Part shown: piece after piece, positions 49,828-58,461 of the stretch
Position numbering within the stretch: position 1 is the first letter of the stretch
Layout: every line of letters starts with the position of its first letter
IMG/VR virus record: IMGVR_UViG_3300042261_002390
Coordinates: 124,001-188,000 of that record
DNA: 64,000 bases
DNA from: a virus
Reading direction: 5' to 3' (one strand)
The notes under the pieces: model-generated
What the model was told of the DNA's origin: nothing
Database searches by the model: none
What the model saw: only the letters and a program-made list of their open reading frames with translations
Position numbers and translations under genes: made by a program

Positions 49828-52305
49828 ATGATTGTGAAAAAAATAAATGAAACATCAATAAAACCAACATCAGACAAGCCAGTGAGTGACCAGTCGAGGA
49901 GATTTGAAAAAAAATTTAATAGTACTATGAATCAGTATAATATTAAATTGGATGAAGTGGATGATTTATTAAACGAAGCTGAGTTGTCGCTTAAAAAGAA
50001 AATCTTTAGCTTACCTAAAATGGAAGCATTAGTTTTTTCTGACCCTAAACTTACTACCGTTTATGATGAAATGGCTGAGAATGGTGAAGAACGTTTTGGC
50101 TATCACTATAATGAAACCATTATGAATATGATATTTAACGATTGGGTATTAAACAGTCCTAAATATCTTCAAAAATATAAAATGGCGATTCCAAAGAAAA
50201 AGAAGAGAAGAGATAAAAGTGGTATTAACCAACTCAAAAAAATGGCTAAAACACCTACTCCTTCAATTCAACCACAAACGACTGATGAAACGACTGGTGC
50301 AGCATCATCGGGTGCGTATGCAGGTCCTGCTGCATGGAAAAAAGGTGGCGATTTAATGGAAGAACCAAATAAAGTTGAAGAAACTAGTACATCAGCATCA
50401 TCAGGAGCATATGTTACTCCTGCAGCTTGGGGTTCTGGCGATTTAATGAAAGCCAAAGGTAAAAGTCAAGCAATGCGTAAACCAATATGGCAAGGTGGTA
50501 AGATAATACAAGAAAGTAATTATTTAACTGACCCTGCAGGATTTATGAAATTTATTGATGCATTGAATGAGCAAATAGGTATTGAAGAACCACAAATGGC
50601 TCAAAATCCTAACGTTAAGCCTGATAGTCGTTCTGACGTTAATCGTAAGATTATTGATGGAACTTCTGCTTTTAATAGTGATACTATTAAGGGTTGGGGA
50701 AAGGATGACACTAATATTCAGTATAATACGATGAAAACTGGTAAAGTAGACAACCCTAATTTTCAACATATGGAAGAAGAAATAATGGATGAAAAGGCAA
50801 AATCAAAAGCACAACAACGTTTATTCGGTATGGCTCATGCTGTGCAAAAAGGCGAATTAAGTCCGAGTAAGGTTGGCGGTGATGTTAAAAAAATTGCAAA
50901 AACAGTGAGTGCAAAAGATGTTGAAGATTTTGCATCAACAAAACATAAAAAATTACCTGAAAAGGTCGATGAATTAGCGTTAAATGAATTTCTAAGTCTA
51001 CATGATATTGTTGAATATGTATCAGATAGAAATGGTGAAGAACCTTTCGAAATGCATGGCGATAAATGGCAGTTTGTTAACGGTAAATATCCTAATGGTA
51101 AGGTGGATATTGCTGTTTATCGATACGGCACTGATTTAGCATATGATTATGAAAGATGGAGAGAAGAAATGAACATTAATGAAACAGACCAATCAATGAT
51201 AGGAGATACACAAAGTACTATGGCAAATAAACCACAAGCAACAGGTACAGTTACTACTGGTGGTGTTCCAGTAGGATTGACCGACATGAAAGAAAATTAT
51301 AATTTGTTGGAAGAAATTGATAATGAATTGAATGCATACTCAATTCATCAGAATAAACTAAAGAAAATTGCTGAAGATAGGAAACCATCAGCATTAGTAT
51401 TAAAAGACCGTCTGGGTGCTGAAAATGCAACTAATTTCAAAAAAGATTTAGGTCAGAGCGGTACTAAAGACATTATTAATGTTGAAAAAGAATTGATGTA
51501 CAAAGACCAGCAAACAGATGTAGGGGATGACCCACAAAAACTTGGTCAGGATATTGAAAAGAAAGCATTACAGGTAACCAAAGGTAAGTCATTCGATAAT
51601 GTTGGAGACTCAACTAATGATAAGGGTAATGAAATTCCTAAGCGTAATTTGACTAGTGAGGAACAAGACGAAGTTAATATGTATCGTTTAGGACAGCAAG
51701 ATTTGGTTTATGATAATAAACCAAGTGAACGTTTTGAAGAACGTATGAAAGCTGATATGGGTGATACTTTATATAAACAAAGACAAGAAAAACTTGATTT
51801 CAGAGCTAAAGCACCAATGTATAACAAAGATACACAACCAACTGAAGAAGGTATTGAAAAATCACAATTTGATAAAAATAAATCTGGCTGGAATGAAAGA
51901 ACTGGATTGGAAGAATCTATGGTTACTGGTAGATATCGTGATGCTTTGAATAAGAGTCATATTATTGACTTCACAATAAACGAAGCATTAGCTATGACCC
52001 CGGGAAGCGAAGAATCATTATTTAAATTAGATTTTACTGGTTTGGGTAATATGTATATGAGCAAAACTGAAAACTATAAAGTAAGTATGAATGAAGGCGT
52101 AGTTGAGGTACTTAATTTGCATGATTTTTATACTGATGGGAAGAATGTTTATTTCGTAAAAAATAATGCACAGAATTTGAGCGAAAGTGAAGTAAAATCG
52201 ACAAATGTAGTTAACGAAAATGTTGAAAAAATGAAACATTTATTGGGTTACAATCCAAATAGGTTTGTTAATACTAATAATATAAAAAAGAATAGAGGTT
52301 TTTAA
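49828..52305 (+). CDS. Large virion-type protein with DUF3008 segment
   Basis: An 825-residue, mostly polar protein. Near residues 320-375 it carries the DUF3008 pattern KSKAQQRLFGMAHAVQKGEL, then VGGDVKKIAKTVSAKDVEDFAS. Two copies of ASSGAYxxPAAW...GDLM occur at residues 157-175 and 191-208. The remainder is low in hydrophobic residues, with several acidic stretches and a final NENVEKMKHLLGYNP segment. Such disordered, repeat-bearing proteins in T4-like phages are often internal head or scaffolding components cut by the prohead protease; the repeats could be cleavage or binding sites. This role is inferred. The stop overlaps the next start by one base. Confidence 0.6.
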   Translation: MIVKKINETSIKPTSDKPVSDQSRRFEKKFNSTMNQYNIKLDEVDDLLNEAELSLKKKIFSLPKMEALVFSDPKLTTVYDEMAENGEERFGYHYNETIMNMIFNDWVLNSPKYLQKYKMAIPKKKKRRDKSGINQLKKMAKTPTPSIQPQTTDETTGAASSGAYAGPAAWKKGGDLMEEPNKVEETSTSASSGAYVTPAAWGSGDLMKAKGKSQAMRKPIWQGGKIIQESNYLTDPAGFMKFIDALNEQIGIEEPQMAQNPNVKPDSRSDVNRKIIDGTSAFNSDTIKGWGKDDTNIQYNTMKTGKVDNPNFQHMEEEIMDEKAKSKAQQRLFGMAHAVQKGELSPSKVGGDVKKIAKTVSAKDVEDFASTKHKKLPEKVDELALNEFLSLHDIVEYVSDRNGEEPFEMHGDKWQFVNGKYPNGKVDIAVYRYGTDLAYDYERWREEMNINETDQSMIGDTQSTMANKPQATGTVTTGGVPVGLTDMKENYNLLEEIDNELNAYSIHQNKLKKIAEDRKPSALVLKDRLGAENATNFKKDLGQSGTKDIINVEKELMYKDQQTDVGDDPQKLGQDIEKKALQVTKGKSFDNVGDSTNDKGNEIPKRNLTSEEQDEVNMYRLGQQDLVYDNKPSERFEERMKADMGDTLYKQRQEKLDFRAKAPMYNKDTQPTEEGIEKSQFDKNKSGWNERTGLEESMVTGRYRDALNKSHIIDFTINEALAMTPGSEESLFKLDFTGLGNMYMSKTENYKVSMNEGVVEVLNLHDFYTDGKNVYFVKNNAQNLSESEVKSTNVVNENVEKMKHLLGYNPNRFVNTNNIKKNRGF

Positions 52306-52679
52306 TGACTGATTATAAAACAATAACCAAAGAAGAATTTGATGCTGCATATAAACTTTATCCACCTAATAAGTGGATAAAGTTTGGATATAAATATTTC
52401 TCAAAAGGAACTGAGATGAAAGACATGTATTTGAAAAATATTCTAACATATGTGCTATTGAGTTTTTTTATTTTTGGTTTTATTGGTACAATATTGAATC
52501 TATCAAGAAAACTTATATTAATACCAACAATTATTTACACCATCGCAGTGTTTTTATTTGTAGGGTATATGTTTAGTGTTGTTTTATTGAATAATAGGAG
52601 AGTTGCTAAAGTTGCAAAAGAACTTGGGGTAACGCTTGAAGAATATAATTATATAGTAAATACATATTATCCACAATGA
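52305..52679 (+). CDS. Small membrane protein, two helices
   Basis: A 124-residue protein with two hydrophobic segments (about 45-66, LTYVLLSFFIFGFIGTILNL; 70-93, LILIPTIIYTIAVFLFVGYMF) joined by a short basic loop, and soluble ends. Holins have such two-helix layouts, and an endolysin-type amidase gene is two genes downstream, so it is a holin candidate. There is no family signature to confirm this. Its stop overlaps the next start by four bases. Confidence 0.55.
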   Translation: MTDYKTITKEEFDAAYKLYPPNKWIKFGYKYFSKGTEMKDMYLKNILTYVLLSFFIFGFIGTILNLSRKLILIPTIIYTIAVFLFVGYMFSVVLLNNRRVAKVAKELGVTLEEYNYIVNTYYPQ

Positions 52680-52930
52680 GTAATTTTAAAGATAAATGGA
52701 GAAAATTTTGGGGATATACATATCTCCTAAATATTAATACTGGTGAAATTCATGATACGAAAAACGCTAAGAGTAGATGTCATATTGAAGATATTAGTAA
52801 AAAGAATAAGAAATATTTGACAAAAAAACAATCTGAGAAAATACTTGGCACTACTGTAAATAAAAAAGAAGTAAATGGCTGTAGATTTTGTAATCCGAAT
52901 AAAAATACTGACGATAGATTTAAAAAATAA
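52676..52930 (+). CDS. Small zinc-binding-like protein
   Basis: An 84-residue protein. The order YLLNINTGEIHD, SRCHIEDI, NKKYL and a final NGCRFCNP resembles the short Ada-like metal-binding domain used to bind DNA or scaffold protein in other phages. The possible ligands are His26, Cys34 and the C-x-x-C near residues 69-72. It lies between the membrane protein and a terminator. Metal binding is inferred from spacing only. Confidence 0.5.
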   Translation: MSNFKDKWRKFWGYTYLLNINTGEIHDTKNAKSRCHIEDISKKNKKYLTKKQSEKILGTTVNKKEVNGCRFCNPNKNTDDRFKK

Positions 52931-52946
52931 TCGAGAATTACCAGTG

Positions 52947-52976
52947 AATAGGGGCATTTAGCCCCTATTTTTATTT
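52947..52976 (+). terminator. Rho-independent terminator
   Basis: AATAGGGGC / GCCCCTATT inverted repeat, five-base loop, then T-rich tract. Confidence 0.85.
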
Positions 52977-52981
52977 TAGGA

Positions 52982-52990
52982 GTATTTATG
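52982..52990 (+). promoter_or_regulatory. gTATTTATg late-promoter-like motif
   Basis: Last base differs; 24 bases before the amidase ATG at 53006. Confidence 0.5.
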
Positions 52991-53005
52991 TGAAAAATAC
53001 GAATA

Positions 53006-53758
53006 ATGTTTAGTTTAAATAAATTTACCTACGGATTATTAAACGATAGTAATGCATATGCTCTAGATATGAAAAAAAATGAATCATTAGCATATGGTAC
53101 ATTAGATTTGAATGAGATTATTGATGTTGATTTTCCAGATAATCAGTATTTCAAAATACAAACTCCTAAAAAACAGATAGTTTTACATCATACTGTTAGC
53201 GGAGTTGGTGTTGATGGTGATATATCGTGGTGGAGACAAACATCTGACCGTATTGGCACTGCTGTTATTATTGGAGCGGATGGTAAAATATATCAATGTT
53301 TTTCTTCGATATATTGGGCATATCATTTGGGATTGAAAACTGATAACAATACAGCACTAAATAAAGGCAGTATTGGTATTGAAATTGATTCATGGGGTGG
53401 GTTGATTGAATCAAATGGTAAATGGTATCCAGCTAAATGGGATAGTAATTTAAATAGTTTTATACCTAATATTCGAGTTTCTTCAATAGCAAATGTTACG
53501 AAATATCCTAAAGGATATAAAGGCTTTTATGGATACGAATCGTATTCTGATGAACAAATTGATGCAGTATATAAATTATTGAAATATTGGGGTGGAAAAT
53601 ATAATATTCCACTAAACTATAATGAAGATATGTTTAACGTTAGTAATAGAGCGTTAAATGGTACTCCGGGCGTTTGGTCACACACTTCATTCAGAGCAGA
53701 TAAGAGTGATTGCCATCCACAACCTGAAATAATTGAAATGCTTAAATCATTAATGTAG
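53006..53758 (+). CDS. N-acetylmuramoyl-L-alanine amidase (endolysin)
   Basis: A 250-residue amidase_2-family enzyme that cuts the bond between muramic acid and the peptide in peptidoglycan. The zinc site is visible: His61 in IVLHHTVSG, His226 in WSHTSFRADKSDCHP, and Cys236 in the same motif; the catalytic-core residues IGIEIDSWGG lie between. The first 50 residues are an extra N-terminal region that may contact a partner or act as an anchor. No signal peptide is present, so release needs a holin. It begins a new late unit; the degenerate paralogue at 46076 lies about 7 kb upstream. Confidence 0.9.
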   Translation: MFSLNKFTYGLLNDSNAYALDMKKNESLAYGTLDLNEIIDVDFPDNQYFKIQTPKKQIVLHHTVSGVGVDGDISWWRQTSDRIGTAVIIGADGKIYQCFSSIYWAYHLGLKTDNNTALNKGSIGIEIDSWGGLIESNGKWYPAKWDSNLNSFIPNIRVSSIANVTKYPKGYKGFYGYESYSDEQIDAVYKLLKYWGGKYNIPLNYNEDMFNVSNRALNGTPGVWSHTSFRADKSDCHPQPEIIEMLKSLM

Positions 53759-54186
53759 TGAATAATAAAAGCGAACAAAAATTTATTATAGTGAAAAGCA
53801 GGGTGGAATTATATAAAGATTTCGCAATGAATTTATTATATTATATTGACCGCTATTATATTGACTTTGAAAGTCTTAACACCAAGGAAGACATATTTAA
53901 TCATTTTTCATTTTGTTATAATAAGGTTTGCGATGAGTTTTTAAAAGAAGAAATTAATTTCAAAGAAAATGCTGAATTGAAGGAATATTTTCATACATAT
54001 TATTATCATCAATATTATATGATGCAAAATAATGCCCATCCATTAGATTATTATGAAAAATTTTGGAAAACAATATTCGATATCGATAAGCATAAAAATA
54101 GAAATATCGTTAACATACTAATCGAAATTTATCAAATTTACGATAAATCGATAAATCATGAAAAAAATATATTGGAAATAGTGTAA
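53758..54186 (+). CDS. Hypothetical aromatic-rich protein
   Basis: A 142-residue protein starting with GTG, which shares its G with the TAG stop of the amidase gene. It is rich in Tyr, Phe, Asn, His and Lys (YFHTYYYHQYYMMQ), with mostly helical pattern and no known motif. The tight coupling to the amidase suggests late expression and maybe a lysis-linked role. It is followed by a host-type promoter for the next gene. Confidence 0.5.
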   Translation: MNNKSEQKFIIVKSRVELYKDFAMNLLYYIDRYYIDFESLNTKEDIFNHFSFCYNKVCDEFLKEEINFKENAELKEYFHTYYYHQYYMMQNNAHPLDYYEKFWKTIFDIDKHKNRNIVNILIEIYQIYDKSINHEKNILEIV

Positions 54187-54191
54187 AACTC

Positions 54192-54222
54192 TTGCACATA
54201 TTAAAATTTTTGAATATATTTA
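54192..54222 (+). promoter_or_regulatory. Bacteroidetes-type -33/-7 promoter (weaker)
   Basis: TTG at 54192-54194, 20 bases, then TATATTTA at 54215-54222; the last base of the -7 element differs from TAnnTTTG. It is 42 bases ahead of the ATG at 54264, so this one leaves a leader. Confidence 0.55.
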
Positions 54223-54263
54223 CGACCGCAAAAAATAATATAAGATATTTAATAAATCACTTT

Positions 54264-54518
54264 ATGGCAAATTTAAAGTTAGACCTTTTGAACAAAATTC
54301 AGAATGACAAGTATTTTGAAGAAATGGAATTAGTACGTCTTGCACAAGACCCAAACATTAATTACAGAGAAAAAATCGATGCTATGTCGTACCGATTACA
54401 ATCAATTGCAATTATCAATGCACAGTTGGGATTGGTTGAGCAATATTTTAACGAACAAGCACCACAACAGGCTGCACCGCAAGGTCAGGTTCATCAAGGT
54501 CAATCTCACGGAGAATAA
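54264..54518 (+). CDS. Small helical protein with Gln/Pro-rich tail
   Basis: An 84-residue protein: helical residues 1-60 (LDLLNKIQNDKYFEEMELVRLAQ, SYRLQSIAIINAQLGLVEQY) and a Gln/Pro/Gly/His-rich tail (QAPQQAAPQGQVHQGQSH). ATG 54264 is chosen because the upstream in-frame residues lie in the promoter. Only three bases separate it from the following membrane-protein gene. Function unknown. Confidence 0.6.
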   Translation: MANLKLDLLNKIQNDKYFEEMELVRLAQDPNINYREKIDAMSYRLQSIAIINAQLGLVEQYFNEQAPQQAAPQGQVHQGQSHGE

Positions 54519-54521
54519 TTT

Positions 54522-54716
54522 ATGGAAATAATAACTGAAATATATCAGTTTTTATTCATTTCTTCCATCATCTATATATTTTATGTCTTGTTTGATTTGA
54601 GTATTAAGATGTATGGAAGATTTGTTTTAAAAACAGATGCACGATTTAAAATCGGGGTTTCTGGAAAAATTATATTTTGGATATCCTTGGGGATAATTTT
54701 TACTTATTTAATATGA
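54522..54716 (+). CDS. Small membrane protein (two helices)
   Basis: A 64-residue protein with two hydrophobic segments (QFLFISSIIYIFYVLFDL and SGKIIFWISLGIIFTYLI) separated by a charged loop. The ATGA overlap with the next gene shows tight coupling. It might be an additional holin-like or accessory membrane protein. No family assigned. Confidence 0.55.
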   Translation: MEIITEIYQFLFISSIIYIFYVLFDLSIKMYGRFVLKTDARFKIGVSGKIIFWISLGIIFTYLI

Positions 54717-55207
54717 CAAAGGTAGTACAAGAAGCATTTGCACCTATTGCTGAATACTTTATTAGCATGTCGGTAGACACAGTAACAGGATTCCATATAC
54801 TTGAAATTGGTATTCCAGATAAATGGGCATTTAGTGACAGTCGTGACATTAAATGTGAAGTTCTGGCTGAAAGTGAAGAAGGAAAGGTTTTAAAAATTTC
54901 ATCACATGATGAACAAATCGTTATTGATGATTTGATTGAATTTGTTTGTATAATAGTCGATACTAACATTAAGATTGTTATGAAAGAAGAAGAGTTTAAA
55001 GAAAAAATGAATGAAATGAAAAAAATGTTAGAGGATGAAGCTAATAAATTTTATGCTGAACTTGATATGCTTAAAGACAATTCATTCAAAAGATTAGCCG
55101 AAGAATTAAACCCGAATCCTAATGACTCGAATACGGGTCAAAAAAAAAGAACGTATAATAAGAAAGCAACATATAAACCCATAACATTAACTGGTACTAC
55201 TTCTTAA
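54713..55207 (+). CDS. Hypothetical protein with central coiled coil
   Basis: A 164-residue protein. Residues 1-80 have alternating strands; residues 85-125 form a helical, charged coiled coil (EEEFKEKMNEMKKMLEDEANKFYAEL); the C-terminal 30 residues are basic and disordered (KKRTYNKKATYKP). The start ATG overlaps the previous stop by four bases. Unknown function. Confidence 0.5.
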   Translation: MTKVVQEAFAPIAEYFISMSVDTVTGFHILEIGIPDKWAFSDSRDIKCEVLAESEEGKVLKISSHDEQIVIDDLIEFVCIIVDTNIKIVMKEEEFKEKMNEMKKMLEDEANKFYAELDMLKDNSFKRLAEELNPNPNDSNTGQKKRTYNKKATYKPITLTGTTS

Positions 55208-55217
55208 TTTTCGCAAT

Positions 55218-55559
55218 ATGAGTAAAAATCTAAAATCTATTGATTTTGATGATGATTACGAAGACTATGAGAATTTTAGTAAGCATATGGATGATGATAC
55301 TGAAAGAAATAAGAAAAAATTTGCAAGAATTCTTGGTTCTCAGTCGGAAATGCTTCTAGCCGAAATTGAGCAAAAAAAAGAAAGTCAAAAACATTTAAGA
55401 AAAAAATATGTGAGATATATCTTAAAACATGAAAAGAATAGGTATAGTGAAAATTCACTTAATTCCTTATCGTTTGAAGATGTTGTGTCAATATATGAGG
55501 ATGTAAAATTGAATAGAAATGTTTTTAGTAAAATTTTTGACTTTTTCTTTGGTGGTTAA
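55218..55559 (+). CDS. Hypothetical charged protein
   Basis: A 113-residue protein with an acidic N-terminus (DFDDDYEDYENFSKHMDDD) and a basic, helical middle (KKKFARILGSQ ... ESQKHLRKKYVRYILKHEKNRY), ending in IFDFFFGG. The charge split suggests a nucleic-acid or protein adaptor, but nothing identifies it. Confidence 0.5.
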   Translation: MSKNLKSIDFDDDYEDYENFSKHMDDDTERNKKKFARILGSQSEMLLAEIEQKKESQKHLRKKYVRYILKHEKNRYSENSLNSLSFEDVVSIYEDVKLNRNVFSKIFDFFFGG

Positions 55560-55603
55560 CATTTTTTGAATAATTTTGTGGTATTAATTTTAAATATAGC
55601 GTA

Positions 55604-56401
55604 ATGAAAGGTTTATATGATGAGATTTTTAATAAAGTATCGATTTATGACATGCTTTTTTTTAGTATAAAGGCGGTATTAATTCACCCGACCTTAGAAG
55701 ACTTGGAAGCAAATGATATGCCCATGTATAATCAATGGAAGTATGTCTCAAAAACTAAGTATGATTGTGATTTAGATGTGGATAGTTCCAATGCTAAATC
55801 CGGTCAGAAGATTTATGAAGACAATGCGGTATATCACCCGGAGTATTGTAAAATTGTTGCTATCACATATGCTTCAATCTATCTTGAAGATGGTAATATG
55901 AAGAGAAACTTTAAGAAAATTATTAATCAGGATGAACGAGTTCTTCTTGAAACTTTTATGAGTGAATTGACATATTTGTCGAATGCCTCATTAAAATTAA
56001 CGCCTCAATTTTTTCCTACGTTATGTGGTCATAATGTTTTTGGTTACGACATTCCATTTTTAATTAAAAGGTTTATCTTATTGCACTCACAATTTGAAAC
56101 CCCAATGCAATTGCCGTTATTATTAAAACGGACGCTTAATAGTAAGCCTTGGGAAACCATTGTTGTTGATACTAGTGTTGTTTGGAAGTTTAATGGCTTT
56201 GATAGTGCATCGTTAATGATGATTTCGGATTTTTTGAAATTGGAGAGAACAGTAGACATCATGCCACATAATGAATTATCAAAATATTATTGGGAAAATA
56301 TTGATGAAAACTCAAAACAAACTTTAGAGTATATTGGATTGCAAGCAGCAAATCAAACCAATCTTGTTATTAAACTCATTAATATACTTAGATTGTTGTA
56401 A
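55604..56401 (+). CDS. PolB-exonuclease-like protein with altered active site
   Basis: A 265-residue protein of the 3'-5' exonuclease-like fold related to the proofreading domain of PolB. The second motif GHNVFGYDIPFLIKRF (142-157) is intact, with Asn144 and Asp149, and KIVAITYASIY matches the second strand. The first motif, normally D-x-E in DIET, reads S21-I-K23-A, and the third, normally Y-x-x-D, reads YIGLQAANQT without the Asp. Two of the three acidic motifs are missing, so catalysis is unlikely unless other residues substitute. It might act as a DNA-binding accessory to the polymerase. A terminator follows. Confidence 0.6.
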   Translation: MKGLYDEIFNKVSIYDMLFFSIKAVLIHPTLEDLEANDMPMYNQWKYVSKTKYDCDLDVDSSNAKSGQKIYEDNAVYHPEYCKIVAITYASIYLEDGNMKRNFKKIINQDERVLLETFMSELTYLSNASLKLTPQFFPTLCGHNVFGYDIPFLIKRFILLHSQFETPMQLPLLLKRTLNSKPWETIVVDTSVVWKFNGFDSASLMMISDFLKLERTVDIMPHNELSKYYWENIDENSKQTLEYIGLQAANQTNLVIKLINILRLL

Positions 56402-56425
56402 TTGATATTTCTGTTTTATTATATG

Positions 56426-56456
56426 GGAGTCGGTTTTAATATAAACTGACTCCTTT
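56426..56456 (+). terminator. Rho-independent terminator
   Basis: GGAGTCGGTTT / AAACTGACTCC stem with one G-T pair, then a short T-rich tract that runs into the next promoter motif. Confidence 0.75.
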
Positions 56457-56465
56457 GTATTTATA
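56457..56465 (+). promoter_or_regulatory. gTATTTATA late-promoter motif
   Basis: Exact copy, 16 bases before the ATG at 56473, the shortest spacing in the window. Confidence 0.45.
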
Positions 56466-56472
56466 TTATATT

Positions 56473-57408
56473 ATGAGACGTGGATTACTAATATCAGGTA
56501 ATGGTTCTTGGGATTCGTATGGAAATGGTACATTAGCTAGGATTAATGGAAATTACGATGTTGTTGTCGGCATGTCAACAGGAAGTTTAAGTGCACCTAT
56601 GGTTGCATTAAATCAATGGGAAATGTTGAGAAACGGTAATGAATTGATTAAAATATCAGATGTTTTTGATATTCGTTGGTATAAAATTAAACCAGTAGAC
56701 AAGTATGGGAGAATTCGAAAATTCCCTATAATAATCACACTAATACTTGGAAATAAAACAATATATACTTCAAATAAACTTCGAAAAAGTCTTGATTATT
56801 ATATAAATGAAGATTATTTTTATGAACTTCGTAGTGAAAATAAAGAGATATTGGTGGGGTCACAAAATTATTCTAGGATACCACCTAAGATTCAATTTTT
56901 TAGCTCAATGGTTGAAACTTGTGAAGAATTTAAGGATTGGATGTGGTGTAGTGCTAATTTTCCTTTTTACGGGTCACTGGTGAAAAAAAGTTGGCGTGAT
57001 TCATATGGTAATTTTCATGTTGGTAGGTGGAATGGTGGTGTTTTGACCGATTTAGATGGATTGAATCAATTGATAGATAGAGATTTAGATGAGATTGATA
57101 TTGTACTGCATCGCCCACGATTAGAAGAAAAACTTGAAGGAAATCATATACATAGCTTAATAGAGTATGTCTCAAGTAGTATTCAGTCATTACGTAATGA
57201 CTATGAAACTCAATATTTTTATGAGAAGATACACGAATTAAATAAAAACGGTACTAAAGTTAGAGTGTTTTGGCTGCCTCGAAAATTGAGTTTAAATCCG
57301 ATGGCGTATGATAATAGTGAAATGGACGCTTGGTGGGATGAAGGTTATGCTACCGCATTTGAACCACGACGTTTAGAAATATTTGAACCAATATCTAGGA
57401 AGTTTTGA
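56473..57408 (+). CDS. Patatin-like phospholipase
   Basis: A 311-residue protein with a patatin fold. LLISGNGSWDSYGNG is the glycine-rich oxyanion loop and VVVGMSTGSLSAP contains the nucleophile elbow G-x-S-x-G with Ser35. The catalytic Asp normally lies in a DG(G/A) motif: the best match here is WNGGVLTDLDGL, which offers either Asn187-Gly-Gly or Asp195-Gly, so the dyad partner is uncertain. Such enzymes remove acyl chains from lipids; bacterial anti-phage systems also use them. For a phage, possible uses are membrane disruption at lysis, altering host lipids or acting on defence signalling. It is the last rightward gene before the convergent terminator and has its own late-type promoter. 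Confidence 0.75.
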   Translation: MRRGLLISGNGSWDSYGNGTLARINGNYDVVVGMSTGSLSAPMVALNQWEMLRNGNELIKISDVFDIRWYKIKPVDKYGRIRKFPIIITLILGNKTIYTSNKLRKSLDYYINEDYFYELRSENKEILVGSQNYSRIPPKIQFFSSMVETCEEFKDWMWCSANFPFYGSLVKKSWRDSYGNFHVGRWNGGVLTDLDGLNQLIDRDLDEIDIVLHRPRLEEKLEGNHIHSLIEYVSSSIQSLRNDYETQYFYEKIHELNKNGTKVRVFWLPRKLSLNPMAYDNSEMDAWWDEGYATAFEPRRLEIFEPISRKF

Positions 57409-57460
57409 GACCATTTTAAACGTTTATAGCCATTCTTCAATTAATTGATAAAAGATATTG

Positions 57461-57503
57461 TAATTAGGCTAAATGTCGCTATAAATTGAAATTTAGCCTA
57501 ATT
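57461..57503. terminator. Bidirectional terminator between convergent blocks
   Basis: Perfect 14-bp inverted repeat TAATTAGGCTAAAT / ATTTAGCCTAATTA with a 15-base loop. It separates the rightward genes from the leftward block. Confidence 0.75.
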
Positions 57504-57510
57504 ATCGATA

Positions 57511-57816
57511 TTATACCCACTTCAGCCAGTCTTTGAACGTACCATCAATAAACTCGGCATCATATTGATTGTCGAAATCATCTTCTTCGACATATGCTCT
57601 TTTCATTTTAGTTGAACCATATAGCATATAATCAATCATATCAACTATTGTTTCGAAGAAAATATACATTTTGTCCTTATAGATGTAAATAAAGCTATCT
57701 TTCCAATTTATTGATTCCGGGTCTATTGAATAGTTTAATAATACCCCAACTATCTTATTCCCCTTTTCGCCATGCATATGTGTTTCTTCATGGACTGTTT
57801 TAATTTTGGTTTTCAT
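57511..57816 (-). CDS. Hypothetical protein
   Basis: A 101-residue acidic protein, last gene of the leftward block. It contains strand-like segments (IVGVLLNYSID, DSFIYIYKDKMYIFFETI) and a final acidic patch (VEEDDFDNQYDAEFIDGT). No motif or signal peptide. It lies four bases after the transglycosylase gene. Confidence 0.55.
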   Translation of the reverse strand: MKTKIKTVHEETHMHGEKGNKIVGVLLNYSIDPESINWKDSFIYIYKDKMYIFFETIVDMIDYMLYGSTKMKRAYVEEDDFDNQYDAEFIDGTFKDWLKWV

Positions 57817-57820
57817 ATTG

Positions 57821-58369
57821 TTAATTTAAGATATAGTTGATATATTTTTGTTTTCTAGTTGGTATGGTATTTTTATTATTAATTACATTACCGATGCCTT
57901 CATTATATGAACGAACGGCTAAAGTCCATACTGAATTGCCCTCATTCACCCAAGCATTATGCATTTCTTTTAAATAAAACATTCCAGCAAATATGTATTT
58001 CTGATTTATATCAAGTTCATCCCAATTGTCGGGAATTATTTTTTTAAATTCAGGGTTCAATAATATTTTATTGTATGTTGTAGTTTTTACTTGCATAAAA
58101 CCGATACAGGTTTTATTTATTGCATTATGTTTAAATTTCGATTCCCAATTAATTAATCTAAAAATCAGTCTGATTGGTAACTCAAATGCATTAGCTGTAA
58201 TATATATGAATTTAACATATTTTGCATCAACATAATTTGGTATTTTTAAGTCTGAAATTATTTCAATTTTGTTTTTGATTTCGTTATAGCTTTCGTCTTC
58301 AATTTGATTGTTTGGATATACAGTAATTGCAAACAACAATAAAATCATTAGTACTGTTTTTTTCATCAT
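57821..58369 (-). CDS. Secreted lytic transglycosylase (SLT-like)
   Basis: A 182-residue protein. The first 20 residues (MMKKTVLMILLLFAITVYPN) are a signal peptide. The SLT core follows: LINWESKFKHNAINKTCIGFMQVKTTTYN, with the catalytic Glu in WESKF and the GFMQV motif, and RSYNEGIG near the C-terminus, which is the conserved N-Y-N-x-G-like element. It would open glycan strands of peptidoglycan from the periplasm, during entry or release, and complement the cytoplasmic amidase. The start could be the first or second Met. Confidence 0.85.
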   Translation of the reverse strand: MMKKTVLMILLLFAITVYPNNQIEDESYNEIKNKIEIISDLKIPNYVDAKYVKFIYITANAFELPIRLIFRLINWESKFKHNAINKTCIGFMQVKTTTYNKILLNPEFKKIIPDNWDELDINQKYIFAGMFYLKEMHNAWVNEGNSVWTLAVRSYNEGIGNVINNKNTIPTRKQKYINYILN

Positions 58370-58420
58370 ATTTTTTGATTTAAATTGTGATTATTTTTGA
58401 CTACCAATTAGTTGGGTAGT

Positions 58421-58461
58421 TTAAAAAGAATAAAATGCCCGGAAAATTGTGATTTCCCGGG
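58421..58461 (-). terminator. Hairpin terminator, minus strand
   Basis: CCCGGGAAA and TTTCCGGG arms with one bulge, followed on the minus strand by ATTTTATTCTTTTT. Confidence 0.6.
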
